NCBI GenBank assembly: GCA_041392835.1
Contig: JAWKLF010000003.1
Span: forward strand, 124,001-188,000
Length of the DNA stretch: 64,000 bases
Direction: 5' to 3'
From: OLB11 sp041392835
GTDB lineage: Bacteria; Bacteroidota; Bacteroidia; Chitinophagales; Chitinophagaceae
Of the stretch, positions 18,709 through 28,360 are shown one piece after another. The translations under genes and the position numbers were made by a program. The notes below the pieces were generated by a model that saw nothing but the letters and a program-made list of their open reading frames with translations, ran no database searches and was not told where the DNA came from. Each line of letters starts with the position of its first letter. Position 1 is the first letter of the stretch.

Positions 18709-19516
18709 GACATATTGGAATGATTTAGTAGGCAATGAGATGTCTCTACGTGAAGTAGGCTGGCCAGAATGGACAGAGGCTTATAATTACTATCGTTATA
18801 AACTTACTTCCCATTTAACCGAAAAAGCATTTGACAAATATATTCAAGCTCCAAAACGTATCTTAGAAATTGGTTGTGGTGTTGGCTTTTGGTCTAACTT
18901 AATTACCAAGAAGTACCCAGATGCGCAATATACCGGTGTAGATATTAGTGCCTCTACGATACAAAAACTTAAACAAAAATTCACATCACCCAATATACAA
19001 TTTATCAACACCGATTTTGGAGTAGATTTTAAAAATTTACCTCCAGAGGTCACCTCTCAAAAGTATGATTTGATAGTTTGTTTTGAAGTTTTGCTCCATA
19101 TAGTAGATGATACTGCTTGGCAACATGCTGTGAGCAATTTTAATAATCTTCTTAGCGAAAATGGAGTTGCTATTATAAGCGAACCATTTTTTATGTTTGA
19201 TAAACCACCTGTATATAAGGATACTATGAATTGCAAAGTAAGGCGTTTTGAAGACTATAAGGACATTATTGAATCTAATAAGAAATCAATTCTTGAAATA
19301 CAAGCAAGAACATTTTTGTTAGATAATAATTTTGATTTTAAACATAAATTATCAAGAAAGGCTTGGAATTTTTTTAGAATATTTTATTTCAAACTCTTAA
19401 TGATAAAAAATGAAACTTTAGGAAAACTATTAGGAAAAATAGCATACGCTTTTGATTTGTTTTTTGTCAAAAAATCAAAATATGGCAATACTTGTCGTTT
19501 GTTAGTTATTAAATAA
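18686..19516 (+). CDS. Class I SAM-dependent methyltransferase
   Basis: 276 residues. The SAM-binding motif I is RILEIGCGVGFWSNLI, followed by YTGVDISASTIQKLKQ (motif II) and DLIVCFEVLLHIVDD (motif III/IV). The start at 18686 overlaps the flippase end by 23 bases. It probably methylates a sugar or the growing glycan of this locus; this is inferred from position. The C-terminal hundred residues are lysine- and phenylalanine-rich and unfamiliar. Confidence 0.85.
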   Translation: MSLTYQNKTYWNDLVGNEMSLREVGWPEWTEAYNYYRYKLTSHLTEKAFDKYIQAPKRILEIGCGVGFWSNLITKKYPDAQYTGVDISASTIQKLKQKFTSPNIQFINTDFGVDFKNLPPEVTSQKYDLIVCFEVLLHIVDDTAWQHAVSNFNNLLSENGVAIISEPFFMFDKPPVYKDTMNCKVRRFEDYKDIIESNKKSILEIQARTFLLDNNFDFKHKLSRKAWNFFRIFYFKLLMIKNETLGKLLGKIAYAFDLFFVKKSKYGNTCRLLVIK

Positions 19517-20694
19517 TGCTAAACGTTTTATTTTATACTCCATGGTGGCCTAATAATGCATCCATGACTGGCATATTTATTAAAGAACATGCTATTGCAA
19601 TTGCAAAACATTGCAACTTGTTTGTCATGCATGTACATGTAGAAAAATCTTGGCGTAAGCCATTTTTTTTTATTGAAAAAAAAGAAACTAAAGAACTTAA
19701 TTATTACTTGTTTGAATATACATTATATATTCCGCCTGTGCCCAAGTCTCATTTATTTTTTAAAAGCAAAATGAAGAACCTCTTACAAAGGGAAGTTCAT
19801 ATATTGAATGAAAAATATCATTTTGGAATTGTGCATGTTAATGTGATGAGCGAACAAGCACAATGGGTTTGTCAAACAGAACAAGTTAGTAGCTTGCCAC
19901 ATGTATTAACAGAGCACAATGGTTTTTTACTAAGAGATCAGAACAGATTGGATCAAAATCATTTTGATTCATTTAAAAATAAATACGCAAATTGGATTGA
20001 AAAAGCCAATATTCAGTGTATCATGCCAGTGTCAAGCTATTTAGAGCAAGTATTAAAAAAGGAATATGAGATAAAGAATAACATAAAAACTATTCCTAAT
20101 GTAATTAATGTTTCGCAACGAGATATTTCAAACAGAGTATCTTCACAAAATAAAATTCGACTTTGTTTATTGGCCAATTGGGAATATCCAAAATGTCCAG
20201 AACTTTTTGTAAAAGCGCTAAAACAAATTCCGAAGGAATGGTTAGCGCATATTCAAATTACTTGGGCTGGATTTGGAAGTCAATACAATAAGTTGCAGAC
20301 GGATGATATATGGAATCATGTAGAAGTAAATTTTGTAGGGAAATTAGAAAAAAATGAAGTGTATGATATGCTAAACAATCAAGATATATTGATACACCCT
20401 ACATATTCCGAAACATTTTCTGTGGTTGTAGTAGAGGCATTAACTTTTGGCTTAGCAGTATTGTCAACACCTACAGGCATTATGCCTGAGTATGTCAATA
20501 GCTCTAATGGAGTATTAGTACAAGATTTTACAATAGATTCCTTTATAAAGGGATTGGAAAAGATACTATCAAATTTCAAGAATGGCATGTATATTCGTAA
20601 CGTTATATCAGATCAGGTAAAAGATGTTTTTTCAACAAATACAGTTGGTCTGCAAATTTTTGATGTATATACAAACGTATTAGAAAATAGATGA
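19516..20694 (+). CDS. Glycosyltransferase family 4
   Basis: 392 residues, GT-B fold, retaining family GT4. The start TPWWPNNASMTGIFIKEHA is typical. The C-terminal donor site has HPTYSETFSVVVVEALTFGLAVLSTPTGIMPEYV, given here as the conserved E-x7-E region. It would add one sugar to the lipid-linked repeat unit at the cytoplasmic face. Overlaps the methyltransferase stop by one base and the next gene by four. Donor and acceptor cannot be told from sequence. It is the only clear glycosyltransferase in this locus. Confidence 0.9.
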   Translation: MLNVLFYTPWWPNNASMTGIFIKEHAIAIAKHCNLFVMHVHVEKSWRKPFFFIEKKETKELNYYLFEYTLYIPPVPKSHLFFKSKMKNLLQREVHILNEKYHFGIVHVNVMSEQAQWVCQTEQVSSLPHVLTEHNGFLLRDQNRLDQNHFDSFKNKYANWIEKANIQCIMPVSSYLEQVLKKEYEIKNNIKTIPNVINVSQRDISNRVSSQNKIRLCLLANWEYPKCPELFVKALKQIPKEWLAHIQITWAGFGSQYNKLQTDDIWNHVEVNFVGKLEKNEVYDMLNNQDILIHPTYSETFSVVVVEALTFGLAVLSTPTGIMPEYVNSSNGVLVQDFTIDSFIKGLEKILSNFKNGMYIRNVISDQVKDVFSTNTVGLQIFDVYTNVLENR

Positions 20695-21674
20695 AAAGGA
20701 TAATTAGATTTTTGCCCAATTTTATAAAAGTGTTCTTATTGAAAAGAAAAGGGACAGTAGGGCCAAATTGCAAAATGGGTTTTGGTAGCTTTGTTTTTAG
20801 TAAAAAAGTTTCTATAGGTGAAAATTTTACACTTCTCAAATTTTCTTATATACATTCAAACGAAGTTGTAATTGGAGATGATGTAAGAATAGCTGAAAAC
20901 ACTACGATACTAGCTACCAAGAGAGTAAAAATTGGAGATGAAAGTTTTATTGGGAAAAATATTACAGTTGGTGGTGGCCAATTCAAAAATTCAGAATTAG
21001 ACATGGGCAGAAAGGTTCATGTGTATGAATATTCATATCTCAATACTACTGAAAAATTAACGATAGAAGATGAAGTTGGTATAGGTGGTGGTTGTTATAT
21101 TTTTACACATGGTTCTTGGCAGAATGCGTATGATGGCTTTCCTTATGCCTATGCGCCAGTTACTATCAAGCGAAATGCATGGTTACCTTGGCGAGTATTT
21201 GTAATGCCTGGTGTTACTATAGGTGAGCAAGCTACAATTGGTTCTGATGCTATGGTAGGTCGAGACATTCCGGATAGAAGTTTTGCGGTAGGTGTACCTG
21301 CAAAGGTCTTGAAGTCTGGTAGTGACTTTATAAAGGAAATGACAGCTAAGGATAAATTTGAATTAATGCAAACTATTTTCAATGGATTTAGTGAGCATGA
21401 AAATTATTTTTTGAATCAGAAAACGGAAGTGAAAATAGCAGATAAATATAGTTCTATTGTGTATCCGAATGGCTATACAATTGCATATGCTATAGATCAA
21501 AATGAAATTTCAAATGCACATACTATTTTAGCTGAAATAGACAAAGAAAAAAGCTTGAAAAAGGGCGAATTGGATTTAAAAAATAGACGCTGTTTTAAAG
21601 AATTGACTGAGATTGAAAAAAGACTTTGTTCTTATATTAGTAATTATGGTATTCGTTTTTATAAAGAAAAATAA
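20691..21674 (+). CDS. Hexapeptide-repeat acyltransferase with C-terminal extension
   Basis: 327 residues. Residues about 20-205 form a left-handed beta-helix of hexapeptide repeats. The transferase end reads HGSWQNAYDGFPY ... GVTIGEQATIGSDAMVGRDIPDRSFAVGVPAKVLK. Such enzymes O- or N-acetylate sugars. A further 115 residues or so (from about 212) match nothing I know and end in YGIRFYKEK. The position inside the polysaccharide operon suggests decoration of the glycan. Confidence 0.82.
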   Translation: MKRIIRFLPNFIKVFLLKRKGTVGPNCKMGFGSFVFSKKVSIGENFTLLKFSYIHSNEVVIGDDVRIAENTTILATKRVKIGDESFIGKNITVGGGQFKNSELDMGRKVHVYEYSYLNTTEKLTIEDEVGIGGGCYIFTHGSWQNAYDGFPYAYAPVTIKRNAWLPWRVFVMPGVTIGEQATIGSDAMVGRDIPDRSFAVGVPAKVLKSGSDFIKEMTAKDKFELMQTIFNGFSEHENYFLNQKTEVKIADKYSSIVYPNGYTIAYAIDQNEISNAHTILAEIDKEKSLKKGELDLKNRRCFKELTEIEKRLCSYISNYGIRFYKEK

Positions 21675-22838
21675 ATGAGAGAAATTGTATTAGATTATTT
21701 ATCGCTATTTGTCGAAAATTCAAACGACATGCAAATTTTTTCAGATTCAGATGTTCAGTTTATTGGAAAGCGTTTAACACATCATGAGGAGCGTGAAGAG
21801 ACTATTCGAGATTTATGGGGCAATTGGGAGCACACATTTACGCAGTATAATTATCAAATACCATATGTAGATCAGTTTGTATTAGAAAAACTAAAGACAC
21901 ATCAAATAAAACAAAAATCAATTTGGCCAAAAGGAAAAAAATTTGCCGTGCATATTTCGCACGATGTGGATTTTGTAAATGATTACTCTTTTAAAGAAGC
22001 TTTAAGGAATTATACTAAGCTATTAAAGTATGGCAAACTAAATCCTAAAACACATCTTAGCCTCGTCTATGCAATGCGTTTTTTGGTTCAATCTAAGCGA
22101 AGTTTATTTAATTATAATCGATGGTTAGAAACCATAGCGCAATATGGGTTTACATCTACTTTCTATTATTTTATTCGGCCATCGCTTAAAGATGTCAACC
22201 AATTTGATGTAAACTACCATATGACCGATAAAGTAGTTTACAAATCGCAAAAAATGACTGTGGCTGAAATGGCTATGGATATGCAAAAAGATGGATTTGG
22301 AATCGGTCTTCATACTGCATACCACGCCTATGATAATGCAACTTTGACGAAGCAACTCAAAGAAACCTTAGAGCACGATACGAATTTAAAAATACATGCT
22401 AATCGGCAGCATTTTTTACATTTTGATATGCAAAAAACACCAAGCGTTTTAAGCGAAAGCGAAATACGTACTGATAGTACATTGGGTTTTAATAGAAATA
22501 TTGGTTTTAGAGCTGGCACAGCTTTCCCATATTTTTTGGCCGATAAAGAATTAAACAAGTTGAATGTATTAGAAATACCCATGCACATTATGGATGGAGC
22601 ATTGTTTACTACTAACGCCCTTGAATTAGATGAAAAAATGGCTACAAGAAAAGCGATTCAATTAATTGATGAAGTAGAAAATGTTGGCGGCTGCATAACC
22701 CTCAATTTTCATCCTCATGTTATGCTTTTGCCCACTTGGTGGAATGTGTTTTGTAATATTTTGAAAGAATTGTCGAACAGAGATGTAGCATGTATAGATA
22801 CACAACAGCTATATAGTATAGCAAATTACAAAGAATAG
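21675..22838 (+). CDS. Polysaccharide deacetylase-like protein
   Basis: 387 residues, starting directly after the acyltransferase stop. The NodB-type core begins with FAVHISHDVDFVND, whose Asp-Asp pair fits metal-binding motif 1. IGLHTAYHAYDN supplies the likely His ligands, and GFRAGTAFPYFL and TLNFHPHVMLLP follow. The first hundred residues form a separate N-terminal domain. No signal peptide is seen, so it may act on a cytoplasmic or membrane-linked intermediate. Similar genes are frequent in Bacteroidota capsule and LPS loci. Substrate unknown. Confidence 0.8.
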   Translation: MREIVLDYLSLFVENSNDMQIFSDSDVQFIGKRLTHHEEREETIRDLWGNWEHTFTQYNYQIPYVDQFVLEKLKTHQIKQKSIWPKGKKFAVHISHDVDFVNDYSFKEALRNYTKLLKYGKLNPKTHLSLVYAMRFLVQSKRSLFNYNRWLETIAQYGFTSTFYYFIRPSLKDVNQFDVNYHMTDKVVYKSQKMTVAEMAMDMQKDGFGIGLHTAYHAYDNATLTKQLKETLEHDTNLKIHANRQHFLHFDMQKTPSVLSESEIRTDSTLGFNRNIGFRAGTAFPYFLADKELNKLNVLEIPMHIMDGALFTTNALELDEKMATRKAIQLIDEVENVGGCITLNFHPHVMLLPTWWNVFCNILKELSNRDVACIDTQQLYSIANYKE

Positions 22839-22855
22839 CGTTATTTTTGTGGTGG

Positions 22856-25800
22856 ATGAAATTGTCTGTCTATTTTTTATTTCTTACAATAATTGCTTTT
22901 AACAACCTAAGTGCTCAAACTATTTCATTTAGTTCGAATTATAATTTCAATAAAGATACGAGTGTCAATATTACATTGGGTGGGAAGCATGATGGAAACA
23001 CACTCCAAAAATCGCATATGTATTATGCCGGAGGCCTTCCAGATTTTAAGCGCATACCCGTTATAGAACCATTGGACTCTATTGTATTGTGGAACAATGA
23101 TACCATTGGGATTGAAAAGCTAACAATTCGGTCTGCAACAAACAATATTTATACTATAGATAGTTTATCAAAATCAGCCCTACAAGGAATTTGTGAAACC
23201 AGTGAAGATAGTTTGGCAAAAATATATGAGTATGTTGCTAATCATCATTATTACTATTATGTTCCTGAAGTAGAATCAAAAGAATTTAAAGAAGTAACAA
23301 GACATTTTGGTATTTATGGATATGGACACTGTGGTTCAATTGGTAATTGTGCTTCACTAATCAATCAAAAGTTAACGTCAGACACGCAAAGACTATGGTA
23401 TATAGCCAATGGTGCTCATGGAATTTCTGAGTTGAAAACTAATAATCGCTGGGCCTATATAGATGCTGATGAAGAAATGATAGTAAAGAATGCATACAAT
23501 CAGTACGCTTCTTTTGGCGAGGCCTATGAGGATTTATATTTAATATATAGAACTAAAATATTTGGCGATGCTTTAAAATATAATTATGTGTCTTCTGCTA
23601 ATTATGCTATTTCAAAATATTTTAATAAAACTTCTCACGAAAGTGCAACAAGCTATTTAATAAGTACAGATCCCTGTTATACAAATGATACAGTTGGAAA
23701 TTATGGGCCAGATTTATATATGGATATTAATCCGGGTCAAAAAATAAAATGGGTAGGGAATGATAGTGCAGTTTCTCAACATTTTTTAGTCAATAATATA
23801 TGCTATGGTCCCTATGGCTATGTGCCTAGTAATGATGATGTCAAGGTGGGAATTAATAATGGATATTCTTCAAGAAATTTTTTGCTTACTAATGAAATGC
23901 TTTCAAAGAAATTCAAATCATTTAGTAATATCACCATTCAAAATGGGGTATTGCAAAAAATAGATACTTCCTTAAATTCTTTTTTCATATTGGAAGAAAA
24001 AATGACTTTCCCAATATTGGCTTCTACTTTAGATTTAGCATTTAGCTTGTCTATTGGGAATACTTTACAAATTAGTTATTCTACTGACGAGTCAAATTGG
24101 ATACCCATAAGTGTGCAGACCACTTCAAACACAATTACTGTTGTTTTAGATAGTTTGATTGGCGCTTTAACTAAAGTAGCAGTTTATAAATATTATATAA
24201 AAATTGAGTTGCTTGGAACACAACAGTTTTTTTTAAATACCATTCAACTACATAGTCGATTTCAATTTACTAAATACCTGTATCCTTCTATTTTTTTGGG
24301 TTCCAATGATATTCATATTAATAGTAGTACGCCTAACTATAATTTACAAACATCGCTGTATTGGAGTGAGTATCATGACAATAATAGACCAATGGCACCT
24401 TCTATGCCTATTTATCCAGCCTTAGGAGATACTATTCAAGATGTCAATGTACGGTTTCATTGGCAGCAAATTCAAAATGATATAGATGGAGATTCTATTA
24501 TTGAATGGCATTTTCAATTAAGCGAGTTCCCAGATTTTAGACATGTTTTGGCTAATAATTTTGATTATTTTTCACTTGGATTAGAGAGCAATGACCCCTA
24601 TTTTATAAATTATTATGACACGCTAAGAACCTCTAATACATTCTTTCATCACAATACTACGTATTATTGGCGTGTAAGGATTAGAGATCAACATCAAGCC
24701 TGGAGTACATGGAGCAGTCCTTGGTCTTTTACTGTTCAAATACCTGAAAGACCTCTTAATGTTCATTTCAAGATAGTGAATAATACTATAGTAAAATTGG
24801 TATGGGATGATAACCCTGCTGGCAAAACACCATCTTCATTTATGGTTTTAAACGGACCTACAAAACAGTCTTTACCGTTCGACACCTTGTCTTTTCCTTA
24901 TGAATATACAAATCTACATGAGGTCAATAAGCCACTTAATATAAATTTTAAGAACTTTAGAGTTATTGCTATGGATAGTGATAGTAATAAAAGTATGCCT
25001 AGTAGTGTAGTCACTATACCAGAAAAAATATTTTTACAATTTGGCACATCTATAGATTTGAATTCAACAATTGAGCTTTTGCAACATCCCTTTCCAAATT
25101 ATCCAAGTTTAGAGCGCAATTATTTTGTAGTATTTGATACAACATTCTTTGATCAATTATCTTCTAATATTTTTGTAAATAAAAAAACTGGCTATACACT
25201 AGTAAGCATTGTTTATTTATCGCCTTTAGGAGATACAATCTATCAAAAGCAAATAGGTTATGATTTCAAAAAATATTTACAAATCGTAAAAAACTGTGAG
25301 CATACCGCATTAGATGTATCTTTTTCGGCACCTATTAATTTCCCTTTTTCTTTATTTTTTAAAAGAGGTTTGGATACGTTGAATAAAACTATTCTATCTG
25401 TAACAGATACTGTTTATATAGCAAAAGATGAAAGTGTACATTTTTTATATGTTGTAAAAGGAATAGACACATTCTTTTATGAAACTGAAGTAAAAAATAA
25501 TTTAGATTCTATACACTATACAATAAATAGTTTTAATTATGATTGTTCAGATCATCTTACAAAGACAAATTTATTTGTTGAACTAAAAGTGCCTTCCAAG
25601 TTATTTTTTTCAAAAGATAATGTTTTAGACAGTATTAATATAGTAAATGGAAATAACAATTTAATATTTGAAAATGGCGATTATACATGGTTGTCTTTAA
25701 AAGATTCTAATCAATGTTCCAAAAGTATCAATCAGAGTTTTGCATTGAACTACGACACCTTAAAAGTATTAAATACACAAGAATATTTTGATTGTGCGAC

Positions 25801-27721
25801 AGTACAAAATATATATGCTTTACAAGTGTCAGGCAATTATCCTATCACATTAAATTATACAGAGAATGGTGTTTCAAAGACAGAAACATTGACTTCGATG
25901 AATAGCTTGTTGAGCTTGGATAGCGGTATACATTATATTTCACATATCAATGACCAGACAGGATGCCAATACACAATCAATGAAACAAAACAATACGATA
26001 CAGATACCTTGCAATTTGCTATGTCTACGCCAGTATATGATTGCGATTCAAATCGTACAAAATTTGTATTTGAAACACATGGCAATTTTCCTTGTACAGT
26101 ATTTTATAGCAAAAACAATATAGCGCAGACACTTGTGTTGAACACTTCACAAGAAATAATTTTTGCAGACAATGGCATTTATCAGTTTGATTCAATACAA
26201 GATAGCAAATGGTGTACCATGCCTATCAATCAAAGTTTTGCATTGAACTACGACACCTTAAAAGTATTAAATACACAAGAATATTTTGATTGTGCAACAG
26301 TGCAAAATATGTATGCCATGCAAGTGTCAGGCAATTATCCTATCACATTAAATTATACAGAGAATGGTGTTTCAAAAACAGAAACATTGACCTCAATGAA
26401 TGGCTTGTTGAGTTTGGATAGTGGTGTACATTATATTTCACACATGAATGACCAGACAGGATGCCAATACAATATAAGCGACACAAAAATATACGATACA
26501 GATACGTTATCATATAAACTGAATGTTGCTCAGTATATCTGTGATTCTGATTATACAAAAATTAGTTTGACGCTGCATGGTACATTTCCAATCCAATTAT
26601 ATTATACACACAACTCGAATCAAATTGTACAAGTATGTACAGCAAGTGCTACCGATGTTATTGTACAGAATGGATTTGTTTCTTTAGATTCAATAATAGA
26701 TGCCAATGGATGTGTATTATATATGACAGATACATTTACATTTTCTAACAATCCTATTCAATTTAGTTTTGCTGATACATATTTTGATTGCAGTACTTTA
26801 CTCTATAATGTAAGTTTTGCAATGGATGGGAATAGTCCTTGGAATCTTCAAGTTTATAATATCAGCAAAAACCAGACAGATACTTTCAAAATTTTTACTG
26901 CAAAGGATACACTAACTTTTCAAAATGGCGATTATTATTTTTTATCATTGAGCGATACAACAAAGTGTATATATAATATTCAAGATACCATTAAAATACA
27001 TGAAGAAGAAATTGGGTTTTCTATAGGCGATTTAGAAACCGATTGTATTAATTATACATATCAAGCGCCTATCGTGTTGCATGGTAAGTCTCCTTGGCAT
27101 ATGAGCTATTGGAAAGATTCTTTGGCAGCAGATGCATACTTTACTGAGTATAACGAAGCTTTGCAATTGCATTCAGGGCACTATGTTTGGGGGCAACTTG
27201 AAGATGCCAATGGATGCACAATAATCCAAACTACAGAAATGCATATATCTCCTTTCTATGAAGCGCCTTTGCAATTAGATTTTAATCAATACGAATTTCA
27301 CGCTTCATATGTGCCTTATTTATATCATTGGGTTAAGGACGGCAAGTTAATTACTGTGTCACCCAATCCTATTTTACAATTAAAAGGTTTAGGTGCTTAT
27401 TATTATTATATTATTGACAGCGCGGGCTGTGAAAGAAAATCAAATACTATTTCTATTTTAGATGGTGAGCAAGTTTCTATTTTTCCCAATCCATTTACTG
27501 AAAAAGTTAATATAGTTTTGAATGATAGTTTTGAAAGTTATTGGATTATAAAACTATATGACTATAGTGGTAAAATTATTTTAGAAAAAGCAATATCAGA
27601 TAATTATAATGCTCAAATAGATACTAAGAATATATCAGATGGCATATATTTTATTGAAGTGTCCTACAGCAATGATACAGGCACTAAGAAATTAAATAGA
27701 AAAATACTCAAGACAAAATAA
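22856..27721 (+). CDS. Giant T9SS-exported protein with transglutaminase-like core and repeats
   Basis: 1,621 residues from the ATG at 22856. Signal peptide ends near LSAQ. A transglutaminase-like region follows with a possible triad: Cys165 (GNCASL), His188 (GAHGISEL) and Asp203 (YIDADEE). Around residues 520-640 is a fibronectin-III-like domain (YYWRVRIRDQHQAW). From about 790 to 1530 come beta-rich repeats, each with a cysteine pair and aspartate-rich turns, two of them near-identical in DNA. The C-terminus (ISIFPNPF-type start at VSIFPNPFTEKVNIVL, ending in KKLNRKILKTK) is a type A T9SS sorting domain. It would be exported across the outer membrane and cleaved or anchored by PorU. It directly follows the polysaccharide genes. 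Confidence 0.85.
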   Translation: MKLSVYFLFLTIIAFNNLSAQTISFSSNYNFNKDTSVNITLGGKHDGNTLQKSHMYYAGGLPDFKRIPVIEPLDSIVLWNNDTIGIEKLTIRSATNNIYTIDSLSKSALQGICETSEDSLAKIYEYVANHHYYYYVPEVESKEFKEVTRHFGIYGYGHCGSIGNCASLINQKLTSDTQRLWYIANGAHGISELKTNNRWAYIDADEEMIVKNAYNQYASFGEAYEDLYLIYRTKIFGDALKYNYVSSANYAISKYFNKTSHESATSYLISTDPCYTNDTVGNYGPDLYMDINPGQKIKWVGNDSAVSQHFLVNNICYGPYGYVPSNDDVKVGINNGYSSRNFLLTNEMLSKKFKSFSNITIQNGVLQKIDTSLNSFFILEEKMTFPILASTLDLAFSLSIGNTLQISYSTDESNWIPISVQTTSNTITVVLDSLIGALTKVAVYKYYIKIELLGTQQFFLNTIQLHSRFQFTKYLYPSIFLGSNDIHINSSTPNYNLQTSLYWSEYHDNNRPMAPSMPIYPALGDTIQDVNVRFHWQQIQNDIDGDSIIEWHFQLSEFPDFRHVLANNFDYFSLGLESNDPYFINYYDTLRTSNTFFHHNTTYYWRVRIRDQHQAWSTWSSPWSFTVQIPERPLNVHFKIVNNTIVKLVWDDNPAGKTPSSFMVLNGPTKQSLPFDTLSFPYEYTNLHEVNKPLNINFKNFRVIAMDSDSNKSMPSSVVTIPEKIFLQFGTSIDLNSTIELLQHPFPNYPSLERNYFVVFDTTFFDQLSSNIFVNKKTGYTLVSIVYLSPLGDTIYQKQIGYDFKKYLQIVKNCEHTALDVSFSAPINFPFSLFFKRGLDTLNKTILSVTDTVYIAKDESVHFLYVVKGIDTFFYETEVKNNLDSIHYTINSFNYDCSDHLTKTNLFVELKVPSKLFFSKDNVLDSINIVNGNNNLIFENGDYTWLSLKDSNQCSKSINQSFALNYDTLKVLNTQEYFDCATVQNIYALQVSGNYPITLNYTENGVSKTETLTSMNSLLSLDSGIHYISHINDQTGCQYTINETKQYDTDTLQFAMSTPVYDCDSNRTKFVFETHGNFPCTVFYSKNNIAQTLVLNTSQEIIFADNGIYQFDSIQDSKWCTMPINQSFALNYDTLKVLNTQEYFDCATVQNMYAMQVSGNYPITLNYTENGVSKTETLTSMNGLLSLDSGVHYISHMNDQTGCQYNISDTKIYDTDTLSYKLNVAQYICDSDYTKISLTLHGTFPIQLYYTHNSNQIVQVCTASATDVIVQNGFVSLDSIIDANGCVLYMTDTFTFSNNPIQFSFADTYFDCSTLLYNVSFAMDGNSPWNLQVYNISKNQTDTFKIFTAKDTLTFQNGDYYFLSLSDTTKCIYNIQDTIKIHEEEIGFSIGDLETDCINYTYQAPIVLHGKSPWHMSYWKDSLAADAYFTEYNEALQLHSGHYVWGQLEDANGCTIIQTTEMHISPFYEAPLQLDFNQYEFHASYVPYLYHWVKDGKLITVSPNPILQLKGLGAYYYYIIDSAGCERKSNTISILDGEQVSIFPNPFTEKVNIVLNDSFESYWIIKLYDYSGKIILEKAISDNYNAQIDTKNISDGIYFIEVSYSNDTGTKKLNRKILKTK
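25726..25973 (+). repeat. Intragenic repeat, copy 1
   Basis: About 248 bases nearly identical to 26224-26471, at an offset of exactly 498 bases (166 codons). Weaker similarity continues to about 26008. It encodes NQSFALNYDTLKVLNTQEYF onward. The in-frame spacing keeps the protein intact. Confidence 0.9.
26224..26471 (+). repeat. Intragenic repeat, copy 2
   Basis: Second copy of the 25726-25973 repeat. By eye the two differ at fewer than one base in ten. Several changes are silent; others swap similar residues (Ile/Met, Ser/Gly). This is consistent with a fairly recent tandem duplication or gene conversion of one beta-domain. Confidence 0.9.
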
Positions 27722-27733
27722 AATGATAAAACA

Positions 27734-28024
27734 CTAAAACTGTTTTACTTTTTCAACTAATTGCTTAGGATTTATGACGCCGCTATGTCGCCATAGTTCT
27801 TGACCATTTTTAAATAGCACCATAGTAGGTATGCTTTGTATGCCATAATCGCCTGATAAACCTTGGTTTTTATCTACATCAATTTTTACTATATCAATAT
27901 CATCCTTCATCATACCCTTTACTTCTTTTAGTATTGGAGCCATCACCTTGCAAGGGCCACACCATTCTGCAAAGAAATCAATTAAGACATATTTATCTTT
28001 ATTTATTATTTCGTCAAAAGTCAT
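27734..28024 (-). CDS. trxA: Thioredoxin
   Basis: 96 residues with the active site WCGPCK (Cys22, Cys25) and the cis-proline region IQSIPTMVLF. No signal peptide, so it is cytoplasmic. Reduces protein disulfides using thioredoxin reductase. Begins 5 bases after a small DUF2892-type gene and is probably in one transcript with it. Confidence 0.95.
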   Translation of the reverse strand: MTFDEIINKDKYVLIDFFAEWCGPCKVMAPILKEVKGMMKDDIDIVKIDVDKNQGLSGDYGIQSIPTMVLFKNGQELWRHSGVINPKQLVEKVKQF

Positions 28025-28029
28025 TGTAA

Positions 28030-28236
28030 TTATTTTTTTGTTTTACAAGTATTTATTCCCAAAAGAGTATAAATCGGGCAGAAATTTAAAAATGAAGTCA
28101 GCAAAAAGATAATAGCTACTGCCAACAATACAATGCCCAATGTACCTTCAATAACGTGAGTTAAATGCAAAATAGCTATAATAACTGCTATTGCAATACG
28201 TATGTATCGGTCTGTGTTTCCCATGTTTTTTTTCAT
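28030..28236 (-). CDS. Small membrane protein, DUF2892/YgaP-like
   Basis: 68 residues. Begins MGNTDRYIRIAIAVIIAI (an alternative start is the Met four codons in, at 28224), with two membrane helices. Then comes the conserved FLNFCPIYTLLGINTC. This matches the inner-membrane DUF2892 family, which occurs fused to rhodanese in YgaP. The association with thioredoxin suggests a link to sulfur or thiol chemistry. The two cysteines after helix 2 are conserved in the family. Confidence 0.85.
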   Translation of the reverse strand: MKKNMGNTDRYIRIAIAVIIAILHLTHVIEGTLGIVLLAVAIIFLLTSFLNFCPIYTLLGINTCKTKK

Positions 28237-28258
28237 AGTAAATAATTTTAATATGACA

Positions 28259-28266
28259 CAAAGATA
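28259..28266 (-). promoter_or_regulatory. Candidate -7 box for the DUF2892-trxA unit
   Basis: On the minus strand this reads TATCTTTG, matching TAnnTTTG, 22 bases before the ATG at 28236. No clear TTTG box upstream. Confidence 0.4.
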
Positions 28267-28360
28267 CTATTTATAAAGACATTCATAAATGAGAAAAATC
28301 AATAATAAATAGATTAATTAAGTAATAAAAGTAACAAAGTATTTACTTTGCATTTCTTAT

